In this document: one piece after another, positions 1-12,779 of the stretch
Position numbering within the stretch: position 1 is the first letter of the stretch
How the letters are laid out: every line of letters starts with the position of its first letter
Assembly (NCBI GenBank): GCA_024449915.1
Contig: JAMZAV010000151.1
Coordinates: 682,001 to 746,000, forward strand
Source of the DNA: Sweltsa coloradensis
Taxonomy: Eukaryota > Arthropoda > Insecta > Plecoptera > Chloroperlidae
Reading direction: 5' to 3'
Length of the DNA stretch: 64,000 nucleotides
The notes under the pieces: generated by a model
What the model was told of the DNA's origin: nothing
Seen by the model: only the letters and a program-made list of their open reading frames with translations
Database searches by the model: none
Made by a program: the position numbers and the translations under genes

Positions 1-2780
1 CTCGGATCAAAACTAGTGGGGAGCACCCTTTTTTTTGTTTTAACCAAGGTTTTTACACAATAAAACCATCCCAAACTTTATAAAAGAATTTAAAATTTTT
101 TGGAAAATACATGTCCCGAAAACAATTGGGTCAAGCCCTTTTCTAAGGGGAAGGAAGCAAAGTGGGGGGCGGTTAGGAGACGGTAGCGGAGAAGAAAACG
201 GGAAAATTTCCCATTTATGGAAAATTCCCCCAGGGGTCTTCCTTAGCCCCGTTCTTAAACCCTATGTCAACGATATCCCAAAAAAAAAAATATAAAACTG
301 GAAACCAAAACGTGTTTGCGATGACTTTTGGCTGTTCTGACGGGGTTAACACTAAAGGGTTAGAGAAGCAAGCATCAAACAGCTATGGAGCTTAAAAATA
401 CTGCATCCAAATAAAATTTGCATTAAAAAAAACAAGACTGAGCCATTGTTTTTGGGCCAAAAAAGGGGGAAACCCCACCTGGGGGGGCCCCGGGGGTGGG
501 TCTCCCACGGACGCCAAGTTTTTTGGGCAAAATCATGGCACCAAATGGGTTCAAAGACTCAAATTTAAAAGAAGCCAAAAAAGGGAAAGCAGAAAAAACC
601 TAATGGGACAGGGCCTGTAAAAATGAAAATTGCATACTTTGCTTTTTCCCCAGTCCCATCTCAATACGGATGCTTTTTTGGGGTTTTGGGCCTCCAAAAA
701 GTTTAAGGGTTTTTTTCCGCTTAAAAGCGAGAAACCCCAAACATAGCTGCACTACAACCCAAAGCTTGTCGGCACCTTTTAAAAAAACTCTTGCCATGAC
801 ACTTCCTGGTATTCATTTTAAGGGCCCTTTGGGCCCCTTTTCATTAGAGACATTCCCTTTTGCTGACGGTACAGGACCCGACTTCATAACCATGATCAAG
901 AACTGCAGGGGAAAAATATTCGTCGGGCGGCACAGGCAAGAACTGGGCAAACCCCACTCCCCTTAGGTTTGAAAAGTAAAAATCGTTTTCCCAAATGAAT
1001 TTACACAGGCTCCGACGCGAGGATGCTTTTTTAAAAGAAAAAACTGAACATTTTTCGTGACAAGGGCTTTATAGTACCAACCACTGACTTTATTTCAACT
1101 AGGCCTATTTTTAAAAACTTTTAAAAAATTGACTTTTTCATATTTGGGAAACCTTGGTGCTACCACATAAACTGTAAAGAAATGCTTTTGAATAAATAAA
1201 TTTAAAAAAAAAATTATATTACTCAGTCATCATCTATCCTTATTGCTCTGAATACACTTCAAACACCCGGTCCCAGCATAATAGTCCGGGGGGCTAAGCA
1301 AAATTTTATGCCGAACCTGGCAATTTCAACAGAAGCGAATTTTTTATCATTAGATTCAGAAAAAAAAAACTTAATAACTATAAAGAAACCCCCAAAATCC
1401 CCATTCGCGGTTAAAACCTAACCCGGGCAGCCGTCTTATGCCAACATGGCCGTCCGAAGGAGATAAAAAAAAACCGGGCTGCTAGGGAGCAAGTGTGTTT
1501 TTTTATGCTTTAAAGATAATTTTCATTGTAAGGGCAGTTTGGAAGTTTTCTACTTTCCGTATTGGGTACGATGGGGTTTGGGCAATCACTATTTTTGTAA
1601 CCCCCAGGGGGCCAAATAACTAGCAAAATAAGGAATTTTATCTCGTAATTTGGGGGACGTATTTTTCATGGCAATACCGCGAATTTCTTTTTTGATTTTG
1701 GCCTTTTTCTTGGCCCAATGAATGTAATATAAATTATATCCAGTTTTTTCTACCCCGGAAAATAATTTTTGGGGTTTCCCCGCGAATAAATTATCAAACT
1801 CGAAATTTTTATTTTAAATTTTTGTTTTGTCACGCCATTGGGAAAAATTCTTAAACTTGTCTCACATTTAAAAAGCCCCCCCCCCCCCCCCCCCCCAAAG
1901 CGGGTAAAAATTAAAATTAAATTTATATAGGGGACTGGGCCCTTTTCTAAACTTTTTATATTAGGCCCCTATTATTAAAAACGCATAGTTAACAATTTTA
2001 TTCGCCTATATTTAAGTCCAGAAAATTTTTTTGTTGTTGTTTTTGGTTTAGATTTTGAAAATATGACCCCAAAAAAATTAAGTCTATGCATAATATTTTC
2101 TTTTCCGGCAGAGTTGGGACAAATCTCTTGGCATATAAGAAAAAAAAATCAAGGTAGGATTTTTTTAATCAATGCGCTGCACAAATTTTAACAACATAAT
2201 CATGGGCATATATTTTAATGATAAATAATAATTACAAAAATTCCCTATTAATTTTTACCAAAATTTCAAATTAAACCCCTTAAAAAGACTTGCACAATAT
2301 ATACTTTGGTTTTCGTATCTTTGGGGGTTTGAATGTTGAAACCCCCAAAAACGGGGGGACATAGCTCTTAGCCCGATTTTGGCCCCATACCCCCTACAGC
2401 ACATCATTGTAACAAATTAATTACCATTATGTTTACGTTACGGGGTTTGGGGGTATCCTAAAATGATAAAAGTTTTGGAAAAATGTGTTCAAGGAAAAGG
2501 AATAAACCGACGATTAAAAACCCCATCTAACCCCAGTATTGCACGGGAATAATATCACATTTAGATTTTTGTTTCTTTAGTTTTCAAAAATTGTATTAGT
2601 AATTTTATGACCCTTTTTGCTTCTAAAAAATAAAAAATGATCGAGTAAATTTTTTGGAGGGACTGTGACGCTACAATATTGCATTGGTTTAAATTGAAAA
2701 GTCGCATGCGTCGCCCGGTACTGCCTTTGGAGCAGTTCTCCCCTTTACCGCCAGATGTCAGCCACTTTCTTTTTAAGCGA
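1..2780. other. Low-confidence sequence, no gene seen
   Basis: No gene can be supported here. The text is full of lengthened homopolymers (runs of A, T, C and G in almost every line), unlike the DNA after about 3700, which suggests uncorrected sequencing error. The stretch near 1290-1370 is a reverse-complement match to about 4640-4720, so part of it belongs to the inverted duplication described next. Short open frames at 600-966 are low-complexity and are not credible genes. Confidence 0.6.
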
Positions 2781-4610
2781 ATAGGGTGGGGTGGGGCTAA
2801 TCATCCCCCAAAAGAAAAGTAAAAAATTTAAATTTTAAAAAAAAAGCATTTTTGAAACCTGTAGGCCCATCCAAAATCCATGGTATGTAATCAAACTTTT
2901 TTTTAAAGGGGCTTTCGAATAAAAATATTTCAAATTTTTTTAAATTAATTTTTTGGGCCCGCAAGGTCAATGAAGGTCAAATTTTGTATTTTTAAAAATA
3001 AATTTGGGAAACGTTTTTTTATTGGCTTAATAATGTTTGAGATTGTCTCATTTTTGTAAAAAATTGTAAATAGGCCACACTTGTACTGTATAAATCATCT
3101 GGGAGAAAAAAGGGTTTTTATTTCACTCTGTAGGGGCATGAACCTACGAGTATTAGTCAAAAATTTTTACTTTCGTTAGGCCATCAAAACATATTTCGTA
3201 ATAAAAGTAATTCGCCGATAGGGTTTCTCCTACTACGATCAGACTATATTTTTGGGACGTATCGGATCAAAACTCACACTTTAAAAACCTTACCCAAGTA
3301 CTGAAGTTTTTTTTTGGATTTCCTTAAAATTTTTCGGAAAATCTCAGATTAAGCCCAAATATACCCTTGGTATTTTTCCAAAATTTTCCCCCCCATAAGA
3401 GAAGGCTTGAGGTTGTTACGGGTTTTTTTTCGCAAAACCTATTACCTAGGTGCCCGCATAAGGTATATAACTCAGGTAGGCCCACCTCGTAAAAAAAAAA
3501 AACTTTTTTTTATTTTCAGGGTGTTTCCCCGCCGCCATGAAACCAAAAGAACTTTGAAAGTCTAATCAGAGCTTTTTAATACCTTACAACCCACACTATT
3601 TCGTTGGGGTGCGATCATTCCTTTTGAGTTAAAAAATGAGATGAAAAATTATCAAAAACGCTTTTTTTAAATCCTCTGCCAGGTGCCTAATTCAGAGGAA
3701 TTAAAAAAGCGATTTTGATAATTTTCATCCCATTTTTAACTCGGAAGGAATGATCGCATCCCAACGAAAATTAGCGTGGGTTGTTAGGTACCTAAATAGC
3801 TCTGATTATGACGTATTCAAAGTTCATTTCACATTTCATGGCTGCTGGGAAACACCCTGAAAACTAAAAAAACGTGTTTTTTTTACGAGGTACTTGAGTG
3901 TATAGTACCTTATAGCGGGCACCTAGGTAATAGGTTTTGCGAAATAAAAGCTTCCCGTAGACAACCTCAATGCTTTCTACTTATGGGGTGGAAATTTGGT
4001 GGAAATAACATATTCAAGGGCTATATTATGGGGCTTAATCTGAGATTTTACCGAATATATTTAAGGAAATCCATGACAAAAATCTTCAGTAAGGATTTTA
4101 AAGTGTGGGTTTTGATCCAGGTACGTCCCAAAATATAGGCTCGATGCGTAGTACGTGAGAAACCTCTATCGGCGAATTACATTAATACGTAACATGATCT
4201 GAGTACGCCTAAACGTAAGTACACATATTTTTGACTACATACTCGTAGGTTCATGACCCTACAGATTGTAATGATAACCTTTTTCTGCCATGATTGACTT
4301 ATACCGTATTAAGTGTGGCCTATTTACTAATTATTTACAACAATGAGACAATCATCAAACATTATTGTGCCAATAGAAAAACGATTACCAAATTATATTT
4401 AAAAAATACAAAATTTGACCTTCATTGACCTCTGCAGCTGCTGGCCACAAAATTAATTTTAAACAATTGAAATATTTTTTATTCGAAAGACCCTTAATAA
4501 AGCTTTGATTACATACCATGGATACTAGGTTTCAAAAATGCATTTTTTTTAAATTCAATTTTATTACATTTTCATTTAGGGGATGATAAGACCCACCCAC
4601 CCTATGGGGA
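2780..4610. repeat. Large inverted repeat with 14-base loop
   Basis: The sequence from about 2780 to 3678 is the reverse complement of about 3692 to 4610. The centre is near 3686, where CCTCTG and CAGAGG enclose a loop of about 14 bases. The left arm differs from the right mostly by homopolymer length changes. Matching resumes at 1290-1370 versus 4640-4720, with about 1.4 kb extra in the left arm. It may be a real foldback or an artefact in which a read turned back on itself at a contig end. Confidence 0.75.
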
Positions 4611-4719
4611 TTTTAGGGGTTTCTTCATGGAAAATTTTGTTTTTTTTCCTGAATCCAATGATACTAAATTCGTTTCTGTTGCAATTTGTCCTAGGTCAAC
4701 TTGGATAGACCCCGGACTA

Positions 4720-4985
4720 TAAGTCAGGTCGGGGGTGACGTAGGCCTATTACCAGTTTGTCGGACTGTGGACTTTCAGTGCATGCTAGCCAGGCTCAACA
4801 CCTCCTTATCTTCTTCAATGTCTTCTATGACAGGCATTTCTACCAGTTCTCTCCATTTCTTTCTATCCTCCCAGAGTCTTTCTTCATTAATTCTATCCCA
4901 TGATTTCCCTCTTTCTTCAACATTCCATTTTATTTGGTCCCTTCATCTAGACCTATCTCTTGGGCATCCAACTCTTCTTATCTCT
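4720..4985 (-). mobile_element. 3' end of a non-LTR retrotransposon
   Basis: Read on the minus strand, the segment encodes the tail of a LINE reverse-transcriptase polyprotein, including RGKSWDRINEERLWEDRKKW and then VEMPVIEDIEEDKEVLSLAS. One stop interrupts it near the WRDQIKW part. The copy is heavily 5' truncated. A second copy of the same family lies on the plus strand at 15875-16075, and a related longer one at 35596-36006. The poly-C run at about 4988-5010 lies just outside the coding remnant. Confidence 0.8.
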
Positions 4986-5353
4986 CCTCCCCCCCCCCCC
5001 CCCCCCCCCCACATGTGCGTTCGAATTCGAATTTCGAATGCATATATATGATATTATTGGGAGGAAATACATTTTGTATAGGCCTAATAGCATCATGCAC
5101 CTGGATGATATTTCTTCTTTCAATAATAGTTTATGAAGGCCTACCCTTTTGTAAAATTTGTCTGCTAATACAATTCTCCTTGATATTTATTTATATATTA
5201 TATTATTATCATTAGCAGGGGCCTATATTAACAAATAGGCTATAAATTGTAGGCCTACTTGTATGAAGTGTCAATTTTAACTTCATTTAGGCCTAACTTT
5301 ATTTATTTAAACCAGAATAAAGTATGCTAGGCTATATTATAATTAGGTACTAG

Positions 5354-6256
5354 CAGGGTAAAATTGATTTAAATCAAATGATTTAAATCATTGGTTTAAA
5401 TCAGATTTAAATCAAATGATTTTTATTAAAAAAAATCATTGATTTAAATCAAATATTACAAAAATGATCCAAATGACTGGTAGTGATCAATGATTTCACA
5501 GGTCTTCTAGACCTGGTATAGGCTTTTAAAACTTCATTCCTAGGTCCTAACACACTATCCTAATCACTAATTAAATACTAATAGGCCTAAATAACAATTA
5601 GTTCCTAGGCCTAGACACTTTCGTTATCACTAATTAAATACTAGTAGGCCTAAATAACAATTAGTTCCTAGGCCTAGACACTTTCGTGACGAGCCAGTTT
5701 GTCTTGTGATTTGTGAATGTAGGCCTCTGGCCGCCTAATATCTGTAACTGACTGATCTCATGTTTTATTTCAATTTTCAATAAATCATTACCTATGCAAA
5801 TGCAGTACCGGTACTAGTTGTATCGATTTAATTGTTACCTATCTCATCTGTAACCCCCAAAGGTAATACCTAACCTATATGATGTGATTAATAATTAAAT
5901 ATTAATTTTCACCAAATTGACAGATAATATGCCCTAGCAGCTAGCTATGTTTACACCCACCCCTCCCTAAAAACTTTTTATTTCATGTTTCTTACGTAGT
6001 CGGCCTAGACCCGTACCTACCTGGTTGGCCTAAAATTAAACCAAGAAGAAGGGTTTTGCATAAAAAATTGTAGGCCTATAGGCCCCTAATAGGCCTACAC
6101 CAGTCTAGAATTTCAATTTGAATAAATAATAGTCCGATTTACATCAAGATTTTAAAAAATCAAAAAAATCGATTTAAATCAAAAAAATCCGATATAAATT
6201 AAAAAAAACATGATTTTTGATTTTTTTAATAAAAATCAAAAACATCAGGAACCCTG
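5354..6256. mobile_element. Probable hAT-like element with TTTAAATC arms
   Basis: The left end begins CAGGGTAAAATTGATTTAAA and the right end finishes in AAAATCAAAAACATCAGG followed by AACCCTG. Both ends are rich in TGATTTAAATCA-type inverted motifs, and CAGGG/CCCTG termini suit the hAT superfamily. I see no convincing 8-bp target duplication (GGTACTAG left, AGTAGGCC right), so the exact boundaries are uncertain. It contains no recognisable transposase. Confidence 0.5.
5565..5692. repeat. Two-copy ~64-bp tandem repeat
   Basis: A unit holding ACTAATTAAATACTA, then GGCCTAAATAACAATTAG and CCTAGGCCTAGACACTTTCG, occurs twice head to tail with almost no divergence. It lies inside the AT-rich element at 5354-6256. 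Confidence 0.8.
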
Positions 6257-6266
6257 AGTAGGCCTA

Positions 6267-6470
6267 CTAGGGAAAGTGGGAAACGCCAAAGTCGTTTATA
6301 AACGAGTGAGTGAGCCATGTGTTGAGTACCCGGGAACATTCCCTTTCCTCCCCTATACCTATAAGGCTGGATCTATAGCCCACTAAGCCCAGTATGGGGA
6401 ATGATACCGGGTACTCAACTCAACACATGGCTCACTCACTCGTCTATCAACCACTTTGGTGTTTCCCTAG
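6267..6470. mobile_element. 204-bp MITE with TA target duplication
   Basis: Terminal inverted repeats of about 65 bp begin CTAGGGAAAG at the left and end CTTTGGTGTTTCCCTAG at the right. Both arms contain GAGTGAGTGAGCCATGTGTT. The element is flanked by TA on each side (6265-6266, 6471-6472), as expected for Tc1/mariner-type transposition. It has no coding capacity. Confidence 0.75.
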
Positions 6471-7310
6471 TATAATCATTGCACAAACATTTGTGGTCAC
6501 AGACCCTTGTTCAACAGATACCCAGGCTAAATGGAATGGCCAGCTAGTGTACGACCCCTAGACTTAGCATAGTTACTGCCTCCAGCGTCAATGTAGGCAT
6601 ATGAAAAATTGAAGACAATATAGACCTATAGACCAAAAGAGATTTATAATGGGTTTTAGTTTATTTGGTTTCAGGGCGCATCAGCCATTCGGTTATAATG
6701 TGCCACTCTAGCCTAAGTGATATAGGGAGGAAAATCCTATGCTGGTCAGAACCAGCCACGGGTAGGTGAAAGAAAAGGGGGGGTTCTCACGTCGTGGTCG
6801 TCAAGTTGTCTTAGCATCGTTCGTGTTATCATGGTCGTCGTCAAGGAGGTCGTTAGGGAAGGGTGAGAGGTCCTCGACGACGACTGCCAGAGGTCGCACT
6901 ATTCGGGGAGTAATGTATACTTCTATATTATATTTACCAGCTGATGTTTGCGAGATGGACTTCGTCCTCTCCTCGTCTTTTACGATTAGTAGAGCCATGC
7001 TTTGTGCCTAATGCCCGACCATGCCCGGCTTAGGCCTACGTAAAGCGTACACCTAGGCATATATCTAGAATTCATGGCGTAGGTTAGAATAAAGTATAGG
7101 TGGTCTAAACTACGATTTTAATTATACCTTTATACGGCGCCATACTGCGGTATTGCACTGTTTCTTGCGGATGGCCAGCATTATTAATTAGTTGATAAAT
7201 CAAACAAGAATAATGACAGCTTGACATAATGACAGCTTGACTAACAACAAAACTAAATGAAAAAGACACCGACTTTGAGATATTTAAACTGATAGCGAGC
7301 GACTTTCATA

Positions 7311-7779
7311 GTTGTTTTTATATCGCAGGCTGTGGTCTCTTTTACATATGAAAAATCTAAATCGATATTTAAAAATATCACATTTTTATTTCTTGTTGTA
7401 GGTTTAAATCGCAATGGATCTAGCTGATTTTGCTAGCAGTTCTCAGTAAACTCGTACCGGATGTCTGTTTAAATTTCAGCGCAATCTGTTCAGTGATTCG
7501 GCTGATTTTCGACGTACACACACGCACGCAGACTCACAGAATGAGCCGTTCGCTGCGCTCACTCGTTTAATTATGTTTTAAACAAATATAAACTGTAGGC
7601 TATACTCATATGAAGTGCCTTTTTTAACTTGAATGCTTACTTAATACTTTGTAGGTACCAGTACATAAGTAGGCCTACATCTATGCCTACATGTTGTGGT
7701 ATGCTGATACGTATTCAAATATTTACTCTAGGGCCCTATAGGCCTACTTCTAAATTAAGTATGCCCTAGTAAATATTAG
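7311..7779 (+). repeat. Tandem duplication, copy A (uninterrupted)
   Basis: This 469-bp unit begins GTTGTTTTTATATCGCAGGC and is repeated from 7780 onward. It contains the CGCTGCGCTCACTCG motif common to dispersed repeats of this window. At 7578-7581 it carries an uninterrupted TTAA within ATGTTTTAAACAAAT, which is the empty target site of the element inserted in copy B. Confidence 0.85.
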
Positions 7780-8083
7780 TTGTTTTTATATCGCAGGCTG
7801 TGGTCTCTTTTACATATGAAAAATCTAAACAAATGCTATCGATATTTAAAAATATATCATTTTTATTTCTTGTATGTTTAAATCGCAATGGATCTAGCTG
7901 ATTTTGTTAGCAGTTCTCAGTAAACTCGTACCGGATGTCTGTTTAAAATTTCAGCGCAATCTGTTCAGTGATTCGGCTAATTTTCGACGTACACATACGC
8001 ACGCAGACTCACAGAATGAGCGCCGTTTAAGTTGAATGGAGATCACTCCGTTCGCTGCGCTCACTCGTTAAATTATGTTTTAA

Positions 8084-9660
8084 GGCTGTTCGACCGCGTT
8101 TTTCTATTTTCCAAAATATGCTACCAAGTCAAAATATAGTGAATGGCTTTAAAACCTGGCTATTTTAGAAAATCAAAAATATTTTTTTCAAATTTTTCTA
8201 ATCCGGTACACAGGCCAATATAGCCATCTCAAAATAATTTCCAACTTCAATTCGCCAAGGCACACCATTCAACGTAGGGTGTTGTGTTTTTGTGGCATTC
8301 ATTTTCAACTGGTTTTCTATAGACTGACTGAGAGTTTTTTTTTTTTTTAACAATTGCCTTTCCTGTGAATTTTTTTGTTTGGCGGTATTTTTTACAGATT
8401 TGTACCGCCAAACGAAAAAATTTGCAGGAAAGACATAGGCCCCTATGTTTAAACTAGGAAAACGCTCAGTTGGACGCGTTGTTGAGCGAGCACCGGTACG
8501 TGCAACACGACCCGAGTACGACATGCCCATAATGTTACATACCAATAAGTCTTTAAGGTCTTGACCAATTTAGCTGAAAATTTGTAAAATAGGAGAGAAT
8601 GGATAAAATCCACCGCCATCTAGAGGACCTTGACATCATTTCTTTGGGAAAACTATTTAACTCTAGATTTCTTCTAGGTGGCAGTACCTACATAGTGACC
8701 AGAATTCTTGTGCGACTTTTCGTTGCCATGGTAACGTTACTTTTGTTAAAATGTAATTTCTATCTACACTACTTATCGGATCAAAATAAAATTAACATTC
8801 GTGACCGGACGGACATTCTAAATGATTTGGCTACCTCAGATTTTGTCGCCGTTTAGTTTAAAAAAAAAACTTTAGATTAACTTTAATGTAACTTTATAAC
8901 TTTTTAAACGATTTTGCCACAAAACTAATGGCATTCAATCGGGAACGAAACTTGCGGATGGTCAAAATTTCAACTCGATCCGAGCCTCCGTTTGACCGCT
9001 ATCATGAGCCAAAAAAGCTGTGCGACTTTCCGTTGCCATGGTAACGGGACTTTGTTATAATGTAATTTCCATCTACACTACTTATCGGATCAAAATAAAA
9101 ATAACATATTCGTGATCGGACGGACATTCTAAATGATTTGGCTACCTCAGATTTTGTCGCCGTTTAGTTTGAAAAAAAAACTTTCGATTAACTTTAATGT
9201 AACTTTTTAACTTTTTGAACGATTTTGCCACAAAACTATACAGCAACCCGCCTAGGTGGTATGTACATGTGTGCAAAATTTCAGGTTGATCAGAGAAACG
9301 GTGCGACCTGTATCGAAGCAGTAACAGAAAAAAAAACAAAAAAAAAACAGACATTCGAGCCATAAGAGTCAAGTGGAGACGCTCGCTTCGCTCGCTCAAA
9401 AATCTTTTTTCTTTCAGTCAGCCTATAGAAAACCAGTTGAAAATTAATGTCACAAAACACAACACCCTACGTTGAATGGTGTGCCTTGGCTAATTGAAGT
9501 TGGTAATTATTTTGAGATGGCTATATTGTCCTTGTACCGGATCAGAAAATTTTTGAAAAAAATATTTTTGATTTTCTAAAATAGCCAGGTTTCAAAGCCA
9601 TTCACTATATTTTGACTTGGTATCATATTTTGGAAAATAGAAAAACATGGTCGAATTGCC
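8084..9660. mobile_element. TTAA-flanked (piggyBac-like) non-autonomous element
   Basis: The element starts GGCTGTTCGACCGCGTTTTT and ends with a reverse complement of nearly the same sequence. Terminal inverted repeats are about 250 bp (8084 to about 8335, and about 9410 to 9660). TTAA occurs directly on both sides, at 8080-8083 and 9661-9664. The homologous uninserted site is at 7578-7581, so the insertion and its TTAA target are shown by the sequence itself. TTAA targeting is typical of the piggyBac superfamily. The small open frames at 8198-8545 and 8599-8856 resemble no transposase, so I treat the element as non-autonomous. Confidence 0.85.
8707..9236 (+). repeat. Internal ~310-bp duplication within the TTAA element
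   Basis: Two units share GTTGCCATGGTAACG, CTACACTACTTATCGGATC, GGCTACCTCAGATTTTGTCG and CGATTTTGCCACAAAACTA in the same order, beginning near 8707 and near 9017. The duplication lies wholly inside the 8084-9660 element. Confidence 0.8.
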
Positions 9661-11111
9661 TTAAACAAATATAAACTGTAGGCTATACTCATATGAAGTG
9701 CCTTTTTTAACTATTGAATGCTTACTGAATACTTTGTACTAGTACATAGGTAGGCCTACATGCCTACATGTTGTGGTATGCTAGTACGTATTCAAATATT
9801 TACTCTAGGGCCCTATAGGCCTACTTCTAAATTAGGCCTAGGTTTATGCCCTAGTAGGGCCTAAATTTGTAGATATAAATTTTTTCTTTGCTTTATAGTT
9901 AAGTATGTATTTATACAAACCTATTACAATAGGCCCTAGATATCCTATCCTGGACAAGGTGGAAACTGTTTGTACGTAGGCCTACGGTCTACCCGACTAG
10001 TATGAATTTGCTTGAAATTTGAAGGAATCAAACAATTCAAATAGTGCACTTTGCGCGATGTTTTGCTGTTTTTCTACTTCTATAGGCTGCTATAATAACA
10101 TGTTTAAGTTATTGTTACGAATTGGCCAATAAGGTAATGCGGCCTAATGCCAAACAGTGATATTAACTGTGAAATCTAGAAGGCGGTCAACAATGTTGGA
10201 CCCAAATCTTGACGCCACATCTGTTTGCGCGAGAGATAAAATAGGCCTACTACTAACTGTGCCTCAATAGAATTTAATATATTTACTTTAACATGGTTTT
10301 AATTGCAGTAGGCCTACCGTAACGGTGTTTTGAAGTTTTTTCTATCCATTTCTTACACCCACTTCAATATTTGGACTTGGTGTAGTACATTCCCTATTAC
10401 TATTAGGCCTTTGTATGCCTACCCATTCCCAATGTCAACTACACGTTGCGCGACAAAAGTCGTCGATTCAACTGAATTTCAAGACTTTGTGATCTGAAAC
10501 TGCCCTAAACCAAAATAACCAAAACTAACCAAACACCAAAATTCCAAATTTCGGTGTTTGGGTCAAACACTTTCTTATCTAACGTTTTTCGTTGTTTTTC
10601 TTTTGGTTTCTGTTGAGTTTCAAACTGGTTAGGCCTACGTGCCCTGGTTAAAATAATACATAGGCCTGTATTTTTTAAGTTTCTGCCCAACAACTACAAG
10701 TTTTACTTTCTTCAAAAGTATAGCCTTCAAAGTAAGCTGATGTTTTGTAAACCAACTTTGTGTTAGTTAGGCTATATTTAATTAATAATTAGCAACACAC
10801 TGCATGCATATAGTGACACACTGCATGCATATAGTGGTCCCAACAAAAGAATGCAGATAGCTCGAAATTGTTTTCCCAGCATAACAACTTTGTCAACTCT
10901 ATTCACACTATCAGCGTGGATCTAGCACACAGAGAAACTCCGTGATCTTGAACAGATAATTTTTGCTTATGTTGGTAAAAGATATTTCTCTTTCATACAC
11001 AAAGGCGACATTCCATTTACCGCACACTCATCCCGACCATTACAAAGCATCTGCATTCTTTCGTTGCAGGTGGTATAGCATTATTATTTAAATGCACAAA
11101 ATTTTACATAG

Positions 11112-11182
11112 CCCTATATTTATTTATTTATTTATTTATTTATTAATTTATTTATTTATAAACTTATTTATTTATTTATTTA
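11112..11182. repeat. TTTA microsatellite
   Basis: A run of about 70 bases is built of TTTA units with minor interruptions (AATT, ATAAACT). Confidence 0.9.
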
Positions 11183-11269
11183 TATTTACAGTATGTTATA
11201 ATCCTTGCAAACATGTGGTTTACATGGTGGCAAGTACCGGTAGGCCTACCTAAAATTAACATTTTATAG

Positions 11270-11870
11270 TTGGATGAGCGAAGCGAAGACTTCAATTTCA
11301 CCGACCCCCCAAAAAATTTAGCTCGGGTGTTTTTTTGTTTGTTTTTTCCCCCTTTTTTTTGTTTGTTTTTCTGTCTTGTTTGTTCGCTCTCTACCGGGCA
11401 AACGGCATATGCGATCTGGATGAAAATTTGACAGGACCTTCGAAATCTCTGAACTTAGACTTGCCACGTTTTTGGGTACAATCGAAGAAATATTTCTCAT
11501 GAATATCGTACTTTTACGATTTTTTTTCGATTTTTGGTGCGATATTTTCGTGCCATTTGGGCCAATTCTGACCAAACGGGTGGAGCTAAAACGTTCATAT
11601 TATACATGGACACTAAGGTTATGGTGACTTAGTACATTTTGAAAGAAAAAGTTGAAAAAGTTAGCCAGAATCCATAGAAATAAAGCTTTTAATATAAGTT
11701 TTTTACGGTAAATAATACCAATTGGCAAGAAACAAAAGAAACTTGACTACGTTCACCTACAATGCGTAGGCAGCAAATCAAAGCACTTGCAAAAGTAAAG
11801 ATATCCCACGCAAACTAAAAACTTTAAAAAGCTCATCCATCAACGCGGCGGGACTTTAGCGTTTTCCTAG
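11270..11870 (+). mobile_element. TTGGATGAGCG...CCTAG family, copy 1 (subfamily I)
   Basis: The copy starts TTGGATGAGCGAAGCGAAGA and ends with GCTCATCCATCAACGCGGCG followed by GGACTTTAGCGTTTTCCTAG. It contains a T-rich tract near 11330-11380 and the shared blocks GGGCAAACGGCATATGCGAT and AATCTCTGAACTTAGA. Other copies: 18766-19012, 39382-40127, 51693-52269, 52336-52917 and 56617-57378. No protein is convincingly encoded. Confidence 0.8.
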
Positions 11871-12557
11871 TTATCAATAAGTAGGCCCTAGTACCTATCT
11901 ATATCATACTCATTTTGGTTAATTTCTCATTTTACATCTTATTTCCTTACGTACAGTCATTGCATGGCTAAAATTGAGCCATAATAAAATTGGATATTGA
12001 CATTAACGTGCAAATAATTAACTATTCTCAAAATTCCCGATAAAATCCCAATATTCCCCAAAATATAAATGTCAGGATTTTTCACATCACTAGTAGGGCC
12101 TACCAGTGAGGACTCAGCTCTTTATCACCACAGCATGCTGTGGCAAAGCGAAAGCAGTAATGAGTTCGATTTAATGCGAAAGGTCACTGGTTCAATTTCC
12201 CGCTGGAACAAATTTTGGGTAAAACTCTGGTAGGCCTATAGCCTCTACGGCCTGCCACACATTTTTTTTCAGGCTACGACGAGCTGGTAGGCCTAACATG
12301 ACAATGACATGCATTACAATGTTTTCCACCTTCCTTTGTAGGAGATTAGGGTTTGCACAAAGCACTGTGGTTTTACATAATTTTGTTTCCCTTAAAATGA
12401 AAAAAAGTATTAAACCACTGGCCACCGTGCACCCCTACAAACTTTGCGTTGCGAACGAGATAAAGAGTGTGGCGATATAGGCCTCGCCTACCTAGGCTAC
12501 TAGAGTTTTACCAAATGCTGTAATGATTTTTACCATTTTAGGGCCTATTCTTTACAA

Positions 12558-12779
12558 ATGTTTTTCAAGATTATCTTTCATGGCTGTACTGCGGCACCCA
12601 TGTCATTTGACATCCGGACTGCTTGTCATCGACGGGACATCTTGCATCGTTTTGGCTTGAAAGTAGGAGATTGGTTTGGGATTCCAGCCGATGTATTTAA
12701 GCAACTGACCCCTCATCTCACGCACAAAGATTTACCTATCTCGTTAAAAATGGCCCACTTGAGCATATCCATTGTTTAA
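12558..12779 (+). CDS. Unidentified open frame, doubtful
   Basis: A 73-codon open frame starts MFFKIIFHGC and contains GLKVGDWFGIPADVFKQLTP, which reads more like protein than most random frames here. I recognise no family and see no supported splice donor at its end, where it closes in a stop after LSISIV. It could be a remnant exon or a retroelement fragment. It lies 200 bp upstream of the exon-like segment at 12980-13087 and about 2.9 kb upstream of the zinc-finger gene. Confidence 0.2.
   Translation: MFFKIIFHGCTAAPMSFDIRTACHRRDILHRFGLKVGDWFGIPADVFKQLTPHLTHKDLPISLKMAHLSISIV

Larger units (their letters stand above)
7780..9855 (+). repeat. Tandem duplication, copy B (split by insertion)
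   Basis: This is the second copy of the 7311-7779 unit. Its left part is 7780-8083 and its right part 9661-9855, with a 1577-bp element between them. Copy B has about 27 extra bases near 8020-8050, just before CGTTCGCTGCGCTC, that copy A lacks. Similarity fades after about 9850. Confidence 0.85.

Noticed and set aside
600..966. Overlapping open frames on both strands near the window start
   Set aside because: Low complexity, in homopolymer-inflated sequence, no domain; not credible genes.
6801..6998. Minus-strand frame starting MALLIVKDEERTKSISQ with a possible donor after it
   Set aside because: The frame simply continues through CGACGA-rich low-complexity DNA; no second exon and no family resemblance.
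12115..12240. B-box-like GGTCACTGGTTCAATTTCCC
   Set aside because: No tRNA fold and no second copy in the window; too weak to call a SINE.
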